Of a stretch of 64,000 nucleotides of DNA, positions 34,964 through 44,763 are shown one piece after another; the first letter of the stretch is position 1; each line of letters begins with the position of its first letter. A program made the position numbers and the translations under genes. The stretch lies in the NCBI RefSeq assembly GCF_001644035.1, contig NZ_LUUG01000082.1, forward strand, positions 62,001 through 126,000. The letters run 5' to 3'. The stretch comes from Methylomonas methanica. GTDB taxonomy: Bacteria; Pseudomonadota; Gammaproteobacteria; Methylococcales; Methylomonadaceae. The notes below the pieces were generated by a model. It was not told where the DNA came from. It saw only the letters and a program-made list of their open reading frames with translations, and did not search any database.

Positions 34964-35179
34964 TTAAACGATGGTTACTTCTTCGGCTTGCGGGCCTTTA
35001 GGGCCGCGGCCCAATTTGAATTGTACATGCTGACCTTCGTCCAGCGTTCTATAGCTGTTGTTTGGGTTCAGAATGTTTTTGAAATGTACGAAAACGTCAG
35101 GGCCTTGTTTTTGTTCGATAAAGCCGAAGCCTTTGTCAGAGTTAAACCATTTCACGACGCCAGTTGTCATTGTAGACAT
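34964..35179 (-). CDS. Cold-shock domain protein (CspA family)
   Basis: A 71-residue single cold-shock domain that binds single-stranded RNA/DNA. RNP1 is KGFGFI and RNP2 is VFVHF, in the right order and spacing. ATG codons at 35179 and 35170 are both possible; AGGA five bases before the first favours it. The long untranslated leader on the upstream side (to about 35400) is typical of cold-shock genes, which are often controlled by mRNA structure. Whether this one is cold-induced or constitutive is not visible. Confidence 0.95.
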   Translation of the reverse strand: MSTMTTGVVKWFNSDKGFGFIEQKQGPDVFVHFKNILNPNNSYRTLDEGQHVQFKLGRGPKGPQAEEVTIV

Positions 35180-35465
35180 AATAAGTCCTATTAAAAATTT
35201 TAGATAAAGCCTTAGCTAAAGTAAGGCGGGTAACGCTGGTAAATGTGGAAATTACTTAATGAAAAACAAGGACGAAGGACTACTGAAGAGACATCGAGCT
35301 GGTAAACAAAGGGTAAATCGTATTTTCTAGCTGGGTTGCATTCTAGGCTGATTCGACTGATTGTCAATTTAAATCGTAAAATCCACTATTTAGCACTTCC
35401 GAGTGTATCTTCGCTGTTCGGCAATTTGCAGGATTGACCATGCTCAGCATAAACCTCTAACACCA
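35180..35465. other. Divergent promoter region, long cold-shock leader
   Basis: 286 bases between the cold-shock gene and the large SpoIID-like gene. No reading frame or convincing hairpin was recognised; much of it may be the cold-shock mRNA leader. Confidence 0.4.
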
Positions 35466-37577
35466 ATGAATGCTTCATTGAAACGATTCATCAGGCGGCG
35501 ATATTTGTTTGACGTTAGCGCGGCGATTTTATTTTTCGGGGCGCTAACGCAACAAGCTGAATTACGGCAAACCGCTACTGTTGCCGTTAGCGAACTAGCC
35601 GCGCAAGGCTACCGGGTACCCATCGAGGATGATCCGGTGCGGGTGTTTCCTGCGTTGACTAGCGGGACGTTTAGCGGCAGTCATGCCGGCGGCTGGCGTC
35701 CGGGCAGTATTTATCTGCGGCAACGACCGCAAGGTGGGCTGAGCGAAGCGGTATATTTGCGTCACGAGCTGTTCCACGAAGCCTGTCATCGCAGCTGTGG
35801 CGGACGCTTACCGGTTTGGGCTGAAGAAGCTGGAGCTATGTATTTCAGCGGAGAGCTGGCAGGTCTAACACCTGGAGACTGGCCCAGTTCGCTTGAGCTG
35901 CAACGCATCAAAAACCGGGTTAGACAGGATGCCGAATTAGATGGCAATGACCGGGCGGTATTGGCACGATTGGTGGTTAATACCGGCTGGCCCAGCGAAC
36001 CGTGCGCCGTATCGGCAAAATTAAATGAAATGCTCGGTGTGGCGTTCGACGGTGCCGGAGATAGCTCTTTTCTGTTGATGAGCCTACTGTCCGGGCGGAT
36101 ATTGGCCAGCGGCGGGGATCAATCTAGTCGCTTGCCTCCTGGGTCGTTGTTGAAAATTCCGTATGCTGCGGCATTGGCTCAAGCCGATCCGGATTCGCTG
36201 GGAGCAGAGTTGTCAGCGAGCGATACCGAAAAACTATTGCAGCGTCGCGAGCAATTTCAATTCGAACGCTATCGTCTGTTATTGTCGCCGATTAAAGAGC
36301 AAAAACTTCCGGCTCAAGCTACGCCATCGGACCCGCAAACCTGGCGCTCTTATCTGGGCGAACGCAACGCCGACGGCGATTTTGCGTTACAGGCCAATTT
36401 ACCCGAATTGGCACTGGCGATGCGGGCAGCCTTGCTATCCAAACCCGATTATTTTCGCGGCCTGAGTCAAAACGGCATCCTGCCCAACTCCACCTTGGCG
36501 GGGCAAAGCGAGCCAGATAAAAATTTGTTGCGTCAACTTCAAATTCTAGCAAAAACCGGCACGGTTTCGACTGCTGACGGCCGCCCCTTGGCTGGTCATT
36601 TACTGCTGGCCTGGCCAGCTGCGCATCCGGTATTTCTGGCGATATTTCGGCAACGCGGCGTCAGTGGCGCAGCAATATTAAGCAAAGCCGCGGCCTTGCT
36701 TAGAACTTGGCAACGCGAATATCCAAGCCGTTTTGCTGCGGTTAGCGTGAGCTTGTTAACTTCTACCAGCCATGGTAGCTGGGAAGCGGAAGCGGACTGT
36801 CCGCTAGTGACGGACCATTACCAGCGTTTTACAGTTTGCGGGCAATTTAGAATCGTTTCGACTGCACGCGCTAGCCGATCAGAGCGGATTGTGAAAGGCG
36901 TTCTGCGACAAACAGATGAACATGGGCCAACGGTGCTTGAAACCGATGTCGATAGCTATGTCGATGGCGTATTGGCTGCCGAGGCACAAAATTTGGTAGG
37001 CAGTGCCCGCGAAGCAATGCGGGCAGTGATCGCCTGGAACGGTGTTCACGGCAGCCATAGGCATAATGAATCAAGCTCGCTTTGCGATACCACGCATTGC
37101 ATGGTCTATCTCGGCGAGTTGCCTGAGGACAAACCACGTCGTAGCAGCCATATCGATATGGCGTTAATGCAGCTTTTGGACAAGCTGGCAGCCGAATCCG
37201 GATTGAATTGGTTACCGTTTGCCAACGGCGGTGATCAGCACTGGCAACGGCAACTCTCAAGCGAGGCATTACGCCGGGTGTTTGCGGAAAATCAAATTCT
37301 GGATATTCGCCGCGAACGGCGCAAGGACGGCGAGTTGTTTATCAGATTATTTTATCCGACCAGCGAAGAGCTGCTCAGTTGCGAAATTTTTCGTAACACG
37401 CTGAAGCTGCCTTCTTGTCCTGATTCAATAACAGCTGCCGAGAGTCAGACCTGGCAATTTGTCGGCATAGGCGCCGGACACGGTCTGGGCTTATCCATCG
37501 GCAGAGCTCAGGCTTTGGCGGAGGCAGGCCGCAATGCGGAGCAGATTTTGCGAGATGCTTATGGAAAGGGGCGTTAG
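35466..37577 (+). CDS. Multidomain exported protein: HExxH peptidase, SxxK/KTG serine-enzyme motifs, SpoIID/LytB-like end
   Basis: A 703-residue protein from the ATG at 35466; an upstream GTG frame adds 21 unlikely residues. After an N-terminal export-type helix, HELFH at 100-104 with WAEEAGAMYFSGEL near 118-131 fits a gluzincin-type zinc peptidase (HExxH plus a downstream glutamate). PGSLLK at 226-230, SQN at 334-336 and KTGT at 363-366 resemble the three motifs of penicillin-binding proteins and serine beta-lactamases, although the last two are closer together than usual. Residues about 455-700 look like a SpoIID/LytB domain (VDSYVDGVLAAEA, CDTTHCMVYLGE, GHGLGLS). SpoIID proteins cut glycan strands. 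A role in peptidoglycan remodelling is inferred. It may belong to an existing DUF family; I cannot check that. Confidence 0.72.
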   Translation: MNASLKRFIRRRYLFDVSAAILFFGALTQQAELRQTATVAVSELAAQGYRVPIEDDPVRVFPALTSGTFSGSHAGGWRPGSIYLRQRPQGGLSEAVYLRHELFHEACHRSCGGRLPVWAEEAGAMYFSGELAGLTPGDWPSSLELQRIKNRVRQDAELDGNDRAVLARLVVNTGWPSEPCAVSAKLNEMLGVAFDGAGDSSFLLMSLLSGRILASGGDQSSRLPPGSLLKIPYAAALAQADPDSLGAELSASDTEKLLQRREQFQFERYRLLLSPIKEQKLPAQATPSDPQTWRSYLGERNADGDFALQANLPELALAMRAALLSKPDYFRGLSQNGILPNSTLAGQSEPDKNLLRQLQILAKTGTVSTADGRPLAGHLLLAWPAAHPVFLAIFRQRGVSGAAILSKAAALLRTWQREYPSRFAAVSVSLLTSTSHGSWEAEADCPLVTDHYQRFTVCGQFRIVSTARASRSERIVKGVLRQTDEHGPTVLETDVDSYVDGVLAAEAQNLVGSAREAMRAVIAWNGVHGSHRHNESSSLCDTTHCMVYLGELPEDKPRRSSHIDMALMQLLDKLAAESGLNWLPFANGGDQHWQRQLSSEALRRVFAENQILDIRRERRKDGELFIRLFYPTSEELLSCEIFRNTLKLPSCPDSITAAESQTWQFVGIGAGHGLGLSIGRAQALAEAGRNAEQILRDAYGKGR

Positions 37578-37606
37578 GATTGGCTTGTTAAGCCAGCCCT
37601 AACGCC
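37570..37606. terminator. Two-tier hairpin between convergent genes
   Basis: Outer arms GGCGTTAGG/CCTAACGCC and inner arms TGGCTT/AAGCCA form a nearly continuous stem. It begins inside the last codons of the SpoIID-like gene and faces the end of pgm. No clear T-run is present. Confidence 0.6.
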
Positions 37607-37624
37607 TTATGCGCTCAATGCCGA

Positions 37625-39262
<1,638 letters not shown>

Positions 39263-39331
39263 CTACCCTTTGTAATACCTCGTTTCGAAAGGGTTAAATT
39301 ACACCAAAACTTTGATTATTTACAGATTGCC

Positions 39332-39886
39332 ATGATAAAGAAAAAATTATTAGGTGTTTTGATTGTGATGGGTTGTACCGTAACGGCACGCAGTTTCGCC
39401 GGAGAGGATGTTTGGTTGCTGGTCGATACGCAGACGCAAAGCATGGAAGTCAGGAAAGGCGACAAGACGGTTGCTGTGCTGGAAAATATCGCCATCGGCC
39501 GTAACGGCGCGGGCGAAAAGAATCATCGCGGCGATGACATTACGCCGCTCGGTAACTATCGGATCGGCTGGATCAACGAAAGAAGCGCCTTCCGTAAATT
39601 CTTTGGCTTGACCTATCCCAATGTAGACAATGCCGACAATGCCTTAAAAAAAGGCAAAATCGATCTCGACACTTACGAAGCTATTGCCAGAGCGCATTCT
39701 GCCGGACAAATTCCGCCGCAAAATACCGATCTCGGTGGGCAAATCGGTATTCATGGCTTGGGCAGCGGTAGTCTGTCCATCCACAGATCCATGAATTGGA
39801 CACACGGATGTATCGCGTTGACTAACGATCAAATCGATCAGTTAAGTCAATGGGTAGAAAAAGGGACACTCGTAACCGTGAAATAA
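39332..39886 (+). CDS. L,D-transpeptidase (YkuD family)
   Basis: A 184-residue exported protein with a signal-like N-terminus (MIKKKLLGVLIVMGCTVTA). The YkuD domain has IGIHGLGSGSLS for the first histidine and WTHGCIAL, in which the cysteine is the nucleophile. Such enzymes form 3-3 cross-links in peptidoglycan or attach Lpp. The domain carries an insertion between about 100 and 140, as in some short ErfK-type proteins. The ATG at 39332 lacks a good ribosome site, so the start is moderately sure. It lies about 85 bases before the Lpp-like gene on the same strand. Confidence 0.88.
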   Translation: MIKKKLLGVLIVMGCTVTARSFAGEDVWLLVDTQTQSMEVRKGDKTVAVLENIAIGRNGAGEKNHRGDDITPLGNYRIGWINERSAFRKFFGLTYPNVDNADNALKKGKIDLDTYEAIARAHSAGQIPPQNTDLGGQIGIHGLGSGSLSIHRSMNWTHGCIALTNDQIDQLSQWVEKGTLVTVK

Positions 39887-39889
39887 TGT

Positions 39890-39898
39890 TGGTATAAT
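39890..39898 (+). promoter_or_regulatory. Extended -10 promoter for the Lpp-like gene
   Basis: TGGTATAAT is a perfect extended -10 element (TGnTATAAT) just after the transpeptidase stop. It predicts a start near 39905 and a leader of about 65 bases. No good -35 is present, as extended -10 promoters tolerate. An abundant lipoprotein would need such a strong promoter. Confidence 0.6.
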
Positions 39899-39970
39899 CC
39901 AAAAAAATGTTGGACAATTACCACCGTTTTTCATTTATTATTTTTTGAAACCACAATCAAGGGGAAAACC

Positions 39971-40249
39971 ATGATGAGAGCTATTAAATTATCAGCAGTT
40001 GTTGCAATTGCAGCTTTGGCAACCGGTTGCGCAAGCACTTCAGACCTGGAAGCTTTGGACGCAAGAGTAGGCACTTTGGAAGGCAAAGTTTCTACTGCAT
40101 CTGCTGACGCTGCTTCTGCAAAAGCTGCTGCTGCTGAAGCTGCTGCTAAAGCCGCTGCTGCTGAAGCTGCTGCTAACCGTGCTGCCCAATATGCTCAAGA
40201 TACAAACAGCAAATTGGACCGTATGTTCAAAAAATCACAGCACAAATAA
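39971..40249 (+). CDS. Murein-lipoprotein-like alanine-rich lipoprotein (OprI/Lpp type)
   Basis: A 92-residue lipoprotein with a signal ending LATGC (cysteine at 20). The mature chain is an alanine-zipper coiled coil with AEAAAKAAAAEAAANRAA-type repeats, ending KKSQHK with a C-terminal lysine. This is the layout of OprI and Lpp, outer-membrane lipoproteins that form helical trimers and can be linked through the last lysine to peptidoglycan. GGGG at 39961-39964 is the ribosome site for the ATG at 39971. It is flanked on both sides by L,D-transpeptidase genes and has its own promoter and terminator. Confidence 0.9.
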   Translation: MMRAIKLSAVVAIAALATGCASTSDLEALDARVGTLEGKVSTASADAASAKAAAAEAAAKAAAAEAAANRAAQYAQDTNSKLDRMFKKSQHK

Positions 40250-40272
40250 GCTTTATTGCTGTTGTTGATTTT

Positions 40273-40308
40273 AAAAAGCCCGTGAGCCGCAAGGCCACGG
40301 GCTTTTTT
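40273..40308. terminator. Rho-independent terminator after the Lpp-like gene
   Basis: AAAAAGCCCGTG and CACGGGCTTTTTT arms around an 11-base loop. The A-run on the other side makes it usable for the convergent transpeptidase gene too. Confidence 0.93.
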
Positions 40309-40315
40309 AATGTCT

Positions 40316-41275
40316 TCAGCGCGGTGCGACCTGAGTTTGTACAACAGGTGGCGTTTGCGCAGGACGTTCGTAAATAGCGACAGGAATACCGCTAGCCTTT
40401 TCAACCGCGGCTTTCAGCACTGAGCCTTTGATGACAGGCATTTGCCCGCCATTGGCCTGCTCAATCAACGTCAACGCGGAATGTAAGCGTTGCTCGTAGG
40501 TTGCCGGCGTCTCTTCCATTTCTGGATACACTTCCATGTACAAAGTATCGTGATACCAGCCGACCTTAATAGGCTGATTAACAATGTTAACCTGCGTACC
40601 GACCTTAACCATCGGAAAAAACTGTTCAATATCGGCAGGGTACATCCGAATACAACCGTGACTGACCCGCATACCCACACCATTTACTTTGTTGGTGCTG
40701 TGAATCAAATAACCCGGTATACCTAGTCGAAAGGCATACAAACCTAGCGGATTATCCGGCCCTGGCGGATAATATGGCTCCAGCACGTCACCGTCAGCCA
40801 AATGCTCGGCGATGATGGATGGTGGCGGACTCCAGGATGGATTGGGCGTTTTCGCGGCAATCTGAGTTTTACCCAACGGTGTTTTCCAATTGTCTTCCCG
40901 GCCTATGCCTATTGCATAAGTCACCACTTTGGTGGCGTCTGGAAAATAATAAATACGCATTTCCGGCAAATTCACCACAATGCCCTGTCGCGGCGCATTC
41001 GGCAGCAAAAAACTGCTAGGGATTCGCACCTGAGTGCCTTCGCGAGGCAACCAGCGGTCCACATAAGGGTTAGCCAATACTATATGATCTTGCCCAAGCC
41101 GAAAGTTTACTGCGATGTCGATCAGGGTGTCTTCATGTTTGGCCGCGACATATTTGACCTCATGCGGCGGATTGCCTATCAGGCTGTCGCCCGGCCTATC
41201 CGGCGGCGGTAGTGTCAGCGCCGACGCGGCAGCACTGGCTGTCAGCAGCAGACTGGATAACAAACGGGTTTTCAT
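40316..41275 (-). CDS. L,D-transpeptidase with LysM domain (ErfK/YbiS/YcfS group)
   Basis: A 319-residue periplasmic enzyme with the signal peptide MKTRLLSSLLLTASAAASA. A LysM-like segment (KHEDTLIDIAVNFRLGQDHI, about 45-90) precedes the YkuD domain, with IHSTN for the histidine and MRVSHGCIRMYP with the nucleophilic cysteine near 213. E. coli relatives of this layout attach Lpp to diaminopimelate or form 3-3 bonds. The start shares a base with the rdgC stop (TAATG), so the two genes are translationally coupled. It converges on the Lpp-like gene. Confidence 0.93.
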   Translation of the reverse strand: MKTRLLSSLLLTASAAASALTLPPPDRPGDSLIGNPPHEVKYVAAKHEDTLIDIAVNFRLGQDHIVLANPYVDRWLPREGTQVRIPSSFLLPNAPRQGIVVNLPEMRIYYFPDATKVVTYAIGIGREDNWKTPLGKTQIAAKTPNPSWSPPPSIIAEHLADGDVLEPYYPPGPDNPLGLYAFRLGIPGYLIHSTNKVNGVGMRVSHGCIRMYPADIEQFFPMVKVGTQVNIVNQPIKVGWYHDTLYMEVYPEMEETPATYEQRLHSALTLIEQANGGQMPVIKGSVLKAAVEKASGIPVAIYERPAQTPPVVQTQVAPR

Positions 41276-42183
41276 TAGGCGTTACCTTCAGCAGTAAATA
41301 ATTCAAGCAGACGCGGCAAAAACAGAGCAAGTTCCGCAGTCATAATGGAAAAATCGGCATCGAACTGTTCGACTTCGTCGAATGCTTCGATATCGGCAGC
41401 TTGCTCCTGAATAAGATCAAGAAACTTTAGCCGTTTGACTGCCAAGTTCTCGTCCAACACAAACGAAATACGTTCGGCCCAGCTCATAGCCAGCTTAATC
41501 ACTTGTTTGCCGCTATCCAGATGATTCTTGATTTCCGGCAAGGCCAAGTCGTGGCGTTTGCAACGAATAATCGAGCCTTCTTCTTCCGGCGAACGCAACT
41601 CGCATTCGTCTTCGATCAAAATATCTTTCGGCGAGGTGTTGTCAATCAGCCACTGCGTCATCACACTAGCCGGCTTCGCGGTGGCGGTGAGCGGCACTAT
41701 CGGCAGAGAACCCAGGCACTTGCGCAACTGGCTGAGCATGTCTTCAGCCTTTTTAGCCGATGCCGCATCCACGACCAACCAGCCGCCCTGACTGTCGATA
41801 TATGCATAGGTTTTGCGGGAAAACGAAAACGCACGCGGCAATAGCTCAAAGATCAACTCATCCTTGATCCGACTACGCTCTTTCGCAGGTAATTTGCGGG
41901 CCTCGCGCTCCTCGATTTCGTTGATTCGCTCTTGCAGCATTTCGTTGATTACCGATGCCGGTACAACTTTTTCTTCCTTTTTGCCGCATAGCATCATGAA
42001 ACCGTTATTGGCATGCACCAGCGCGTCCGAAGCCCTGCCTAGCGGCGCAGTCCAGCCGAAACTGAACTCGTCGTGACTGCCGCAGGAACGGAACGGCTGT
42101 TGTTGCAGCTTTTGCTCCAGGAAAGCGGCATCCAAGGTAAACGGCTCGGTGAAACGGTAGACGGCAAGATTTTTAAACCACAT
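41275..42183 (-). CDS. rdgC: Recombination-associated protein RdgC
   Basis: A ring-shaped double-stranded-DNA-binding protein that modulates RecA and replication-fork recombination. The 302-residue sequence opens MWFKNLAVYRFTEPF like its orthologues, contains GWTAPLGRASDALVHANNGF and ends with the expected FLPRLLELF region. It is the first gene of a coupled pair with the L,D-transpeptidase. Upstream lies the DnaA-box region. Confidence 0.96.
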   Translation of the reverse strand: MWFKNLAVYRFTEPFTLDAAFLEQKLQQQPFRSCGSHDEFSFGWTAPLGRASDALVHANNGFMMLCGKKEEKVVPASVINEMLQERINEIEEREARKLPAKERSRIKDELIFELLPRAFSFSRKTYAYIDSQGGWLVVDAASAKKAEDMLSQLRKCLGSLPIVPLTATAKPASVMTQWLIDNTSPKDILIEDECELRSPEEEGSIIRCKRHDLALPEIKNHLDSGKQVIKLAMSWAERISFVLDENLAVKRLKFLDLIQEQAADIEAFDEVEQFDADFSIMTAELALFLPRLLELFTAEGNA

Positions 42184-42306
42184 GAAATAACTCTTTTTTA
42201 AAAACCGGCCATTATCGCAAATTTGCGCAGACCATATAAGCTGGCCCGCTTAAAGCCTAGCCAAAAAATACAGTTTGGCAGCAAATTTGTCTGGCATGTA
42301 ACCGAG

Positions 42307-42315
42307 TTATACACA
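42307..42315 (+). promoter_or_regulatory. DnaA box
   Basis: TTATACACA matches the TTATNCACA consensus exactly. Confidence 0.55.
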
Positions 42316-42484
42316 TTAAGCCGTTTACAGCAAGACCATAAAAACGCTTGACAAAATAACTTGTTGAAATACAACGAATCATTTATAACGCATTGATTAT
42401 TATGCATTAATACTAGTGAGTTAATGTTGTACAATTTGACCGCAACCCAGGGCTGCCGGGGAATAGCAAAGGCTTTCGACAATT

Positions 42485-42520
42485 AATACACAGAGTTATC
42501 CACAGCTTCTGTGAATAACT
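42485..42520. promoter_or_regulatory. Cluster of DnaA boxes forming an inverted repeat
   Basis: Within 36 bases are TAATACACA (one mismatch to consensus, about 42485-42493), TTATCCACA (42496-42504) and TGTGAATAA (42510-42518, the complement of TTATTCACA). The last two form the inverted repeat AGTTATCCACAG-CTT-CTGTGAATAACT with one mismatch. Such paired boxes are typical of replication origins and DnaA-regulated promoters. Confidence 0.6.
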
Positions 42521-42679
42521 GAATTTACCCTTTCGCAATAGTCGCTTAGCGATAAATCCCGAGAAATAACTTTTAATTTATCACAGCAAGCAATGTCTTA
42601 TTGCATGGCAAGGTTTGTTAGAATGCCGCATGGCAAAGTCCCCAGCGACTTCCCTCACTCACAACAAAGCGGTCACATC

Positions 42680-42862
42680 ATGCTGTCAACCTGGGAAAAC
42701 CTGATACTCGGCGCCCTGGCGCTGCTGCTTTTGTTCTGGATGCAGCCCGGCATCAAAGCCGCACTGGCGCGTAGCAAACAAACACCGTCCGACTGGCCCA
42801 GCGTTATCGTGCCGTTATTGATGGTGGTGATGTTCGTGCTTTTCTTAATAGCAATGGTTTGA
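42680..42862 (+). CDS. Small two-helix membrane protein
   Basis: A 60-residue protein from the ATG at 42680 (MLSTWENLILGALALLLLFW), with one membrane helix at each end and a short polar loop (ARSKQTPSDWPS) between. An earlier ATG at 42593 would add 29 residues not typical of a membrane protein start. It sits one base before darP and is probably cotranscribed. I do not recognise a family. Confidence 0.65.
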   Translation: MLSTWENLILGALALLLLFWMQPGIKAALARSKQTPSDWPSVIVPLLMVVMFVLFLIAMV

Positions 42863-42863
42863 C

Positions 42864-43505
42864 ATGAACGACGAAGATTACCAAGAAGAATACGAAGAAG
42901 ATTATTACGACGAACCCGAGGATGAGGACGACGACGAGAACGAAGATGAGGAAGCCGATCATTATGCGGTACGCCCCAACAAGACCCGCATCAAAAAAGA
43001 AATAGCCGAAGTTTTTGCGATGGCGGAGGAAATTTGCGCGCTATCCCCTGCGCATATCGCCGAATTCGAATTGCCCGAGAGCATAGAACAAGCCATGCGC
43101 GATGCCGGCAAGATGGGGCATAACTCCGCCAGAAAGCGCTTGTTGAAATACATCACTGCACAACTCAGAAAGCTGGATACCGCCGCGATTCATGAAAAAT
43201 TGGCGCGGATGAAAAATCGCAGCGCCCATGCAGTCAGAGAACATCACCAGGCCGAGCGCTGGCGCGATCTGCTGCTGGCGGCCAATGGTAATCAGCAATT
43301 GACCCTGTTTATCCAAGAATTTCCTGCCGCGGATAGTCAGCACCTACGCCAGTTGCAGCGCAACGCGCAGAAAGAGGCCAAGGAAGCCAAACCGCCGAAG
43401 TCGGCGCGCTTGTTATACAAGTATCTGAAAGAACTGATTGCCGATGCATCCGGCCTGCCGCCCGATGAAGAGGATGAGCGCGATAATGATGACGCAGAGG
43501 ATTAG
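42864..43505 (+). CDS. darP: Ribosome biogenesis factor DarP (YjgA, DUF615)
   Basis: A 213-residue protein of the family that associates with late 50S ribosome precursors. The diagnostic run RPNKTRIKKEIAEVFAMAEE begins near residue 37, followed by LPESIEQAMRDAGKM and ARKRLLKYITAQLRKLD. The first 33 residues are almost entirely Asp, Glu and Tyr, a longer acidic leader than E. coli has, and the end is again acidic. It follows the small membrane gene directly. Confidence 0.92.
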   Translation: MNDEDYQEEYEEDYYDEPEDEDDDENEDEEADHYAVRPNKTRIKKEIAEVFAMAEEICALSPAHIAEFELPESIEQAMRDAGKMGHNSARKRLLKYITAQLRKLDTAAIHEKLARMKNRSAHAVREHHQAERWRDLLLAANGNQQLTLFIQEFPAADSQHLRQLQRNAQKEAKEAKPPKSARLLYKYLKELIADASGLPPDEEDERDNDDAED

Positions 43506-43523
43506 CTTACCAGCAGCACGAGA

Positions 43524-44264
43524 TCAATTCCCCAAAACCCGCATCTGACCCAATATCCAGCTTTGGCGTTTATGTAAATAAGCGCTGGGCTGATCGGCTT
43601 TTAGCAAAATCGGATTCGGCAACGTAGCGGCCAACAGCGCCGCCTGACTGGCAGATAGTTGCTGGGCGGAAATGCCGAAATAGCGGCGACTGGCCGCTTC
43701 TATGCCAAATAAATGATCGCCGAATTCGGCAATATTCAAATACATTTCCAGAATGCGCTGTTTGTCCCAAACAGCCTCTATTAACAACGTAAACCAAATC
43801 TCCAAGGCCTTGCGGCCGAAGTTTTTGGCTGGGCTCAAAAACAAATTCTTCGCCACTTGCTGACTAATCGTACTGGCCCCACGCAGTTTGCCGCCGCGCA
43901 AATATTGGTTAAAAGCTTTGGCGATAGCATCGACATCGAAGCCGTTATGCTGATAGAACAATTGATCTTCGGATGCGATCACCGCAGCAAAGGCGTGCGG
44001 CGAAATGTGCCGGCGACTGACCCAGCGTTGATCAATACCTTTATAGCGCCGGCCTTCGGCCAGATCGTCAACATGCTGATGCAGCATGAATGCCGACGTC
44101 GGCGCGGGCAGGTACCGCAATACGCCTACCAGTACCAGCGAACTGAGCACAAAAAACAGCAACGCATAAACCAGTCCACGCTTGCAACGTTGCAGCAAAG
44201 AAAGAGCCGTTTTGGGTTGGCGCCAGAATTGGCGATAACGGGCCGGATGGCGGAAATGCTTCAC
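43524..44264 (-). CDS. mtgA: Monofunctional biosynthetic peptidoglycan transglycosylase
   Basis: A GT51 glycosyltransferase that polymerises lipid II in the inner membrane. The start is taken as the GTG at 44264, giving 246 residues, near family length; a TTG at 44375 is the other option and there is no ATG. One membrane helix (ALLFFVLSSLVLVGVL) is followed by the GT51 motifs ASEDQLFYQHNGFD with the catalytic glutamate, RGASTISQQVAKNLFL, KRILEMYLNIAEFG and ASQAALLAATLPNP. It converges on darP. Confidence 0.93.
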   Translation of the reverse strand: MKHFRHPARYRQFWRQPKTALSLLQRCKRGLVYALLFFVLSSLVLVGVLRYLPAPTSAFMLHQHVDDLAEGRRYKGIDQRWVSRRHISPHAFAAVIASEDQLFYQHNGFDVDAIAKAFNQYLRGGKLRGASTISQQVAKNLFLSPAKNFGRKALEIWFTLLIEAVWDKQRILEMYLNIAEFGDHLFGIEAASRRYFGISAQQLSASQAALLAATLPNPILLKADQPSAYLHKRQSWILGQMRVLGN

Positions 44265-44375
44265 GGGCGATTCGAGCGTTGTGACTGGGACGTTTATTAT
44301 CCACGATTGAACGCGGAATTGATCAACTGCGGTTTTTGTGGGAAATGGCGTAAAGTGAACCGTTAACTGCGGCAA

Positions 44376-44763
44376 ATAACATAGAAATTAAAATGGCAGC
44401 CATCAACCTTATCGAAAACCCGTTGAACCATAAGGCCTACAGAGCTTGGCATGGATATTGTTATATAAAGACCGGTGTCAGGGATGTTTAAGTTCTCTCC
44501 CCCGTGAACATGGAAAACAAGACGCCAGGGATACCTGGATAAAAGCGCGGAAAAACGCTTTTATCCAGGCAGGGACGATTCGACGCCCGCTACGCCACCT
44601 GCCTATTCCAATGATCAGTAAAAATCCAAATCAACTGGCGGTGAGCCGCAGAGCTGAAGTATCGATATGCCCGTCCTCCATTCCTTATAAAGCTCTCGCA
44701 TGAAGGTATTCAAAAGGGGCTAATGGCACTACGCTATCGGCAGCGCCATCAACCAATATTGAA
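44376..44763. other. Intergenic region with long hairpin
   Basis: About 390 bases between mtgA and the first receptor. No convincing gene was found: an 85-codon frame here has no family resemblance or ribosome site. The main feature is the inverted repeat at 44534-44569. Confidence 0.5.
44534..44569. repeat. Perfect 14-base inverted repeat
   Basis: CCTGGATAAAAGCG and CGCTTTTATCCAGG flank an eight-base loop (CGGAAAAA). It may be part of a REP- or MITE-like element, or act as the terminator of the receptor gene reading toward it; there is no T-run. Confidence 0.5.

Larger units (their letters stand above)
42184..42679. other. AT-rich gene-free region with DnaA boxes
   Basis: Nearly 500 bases without a credible gene. 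The middle (about 42330-42440) is AT-rich, and perfect DnaA-box consensus sites lie on both sides of it (see the separate entries). It separates rdgC from the divergent small membrane gene and darP. Confidence 0.6.

Noticed and set aside
42198-42482. Minus-strand 94-codon frame in the DnaA-box region
   Set aside because: Unusual composition rich in Cys, Asn and Leu, no ribosome site, no family resemblance, and it covers the AT-rich regulatory stretch.
44446-44703. 85-codon plus-strand frame after mtgA
   Set aside because: It runs through the perfect inverted repeat and has no coding character or ribosome site.
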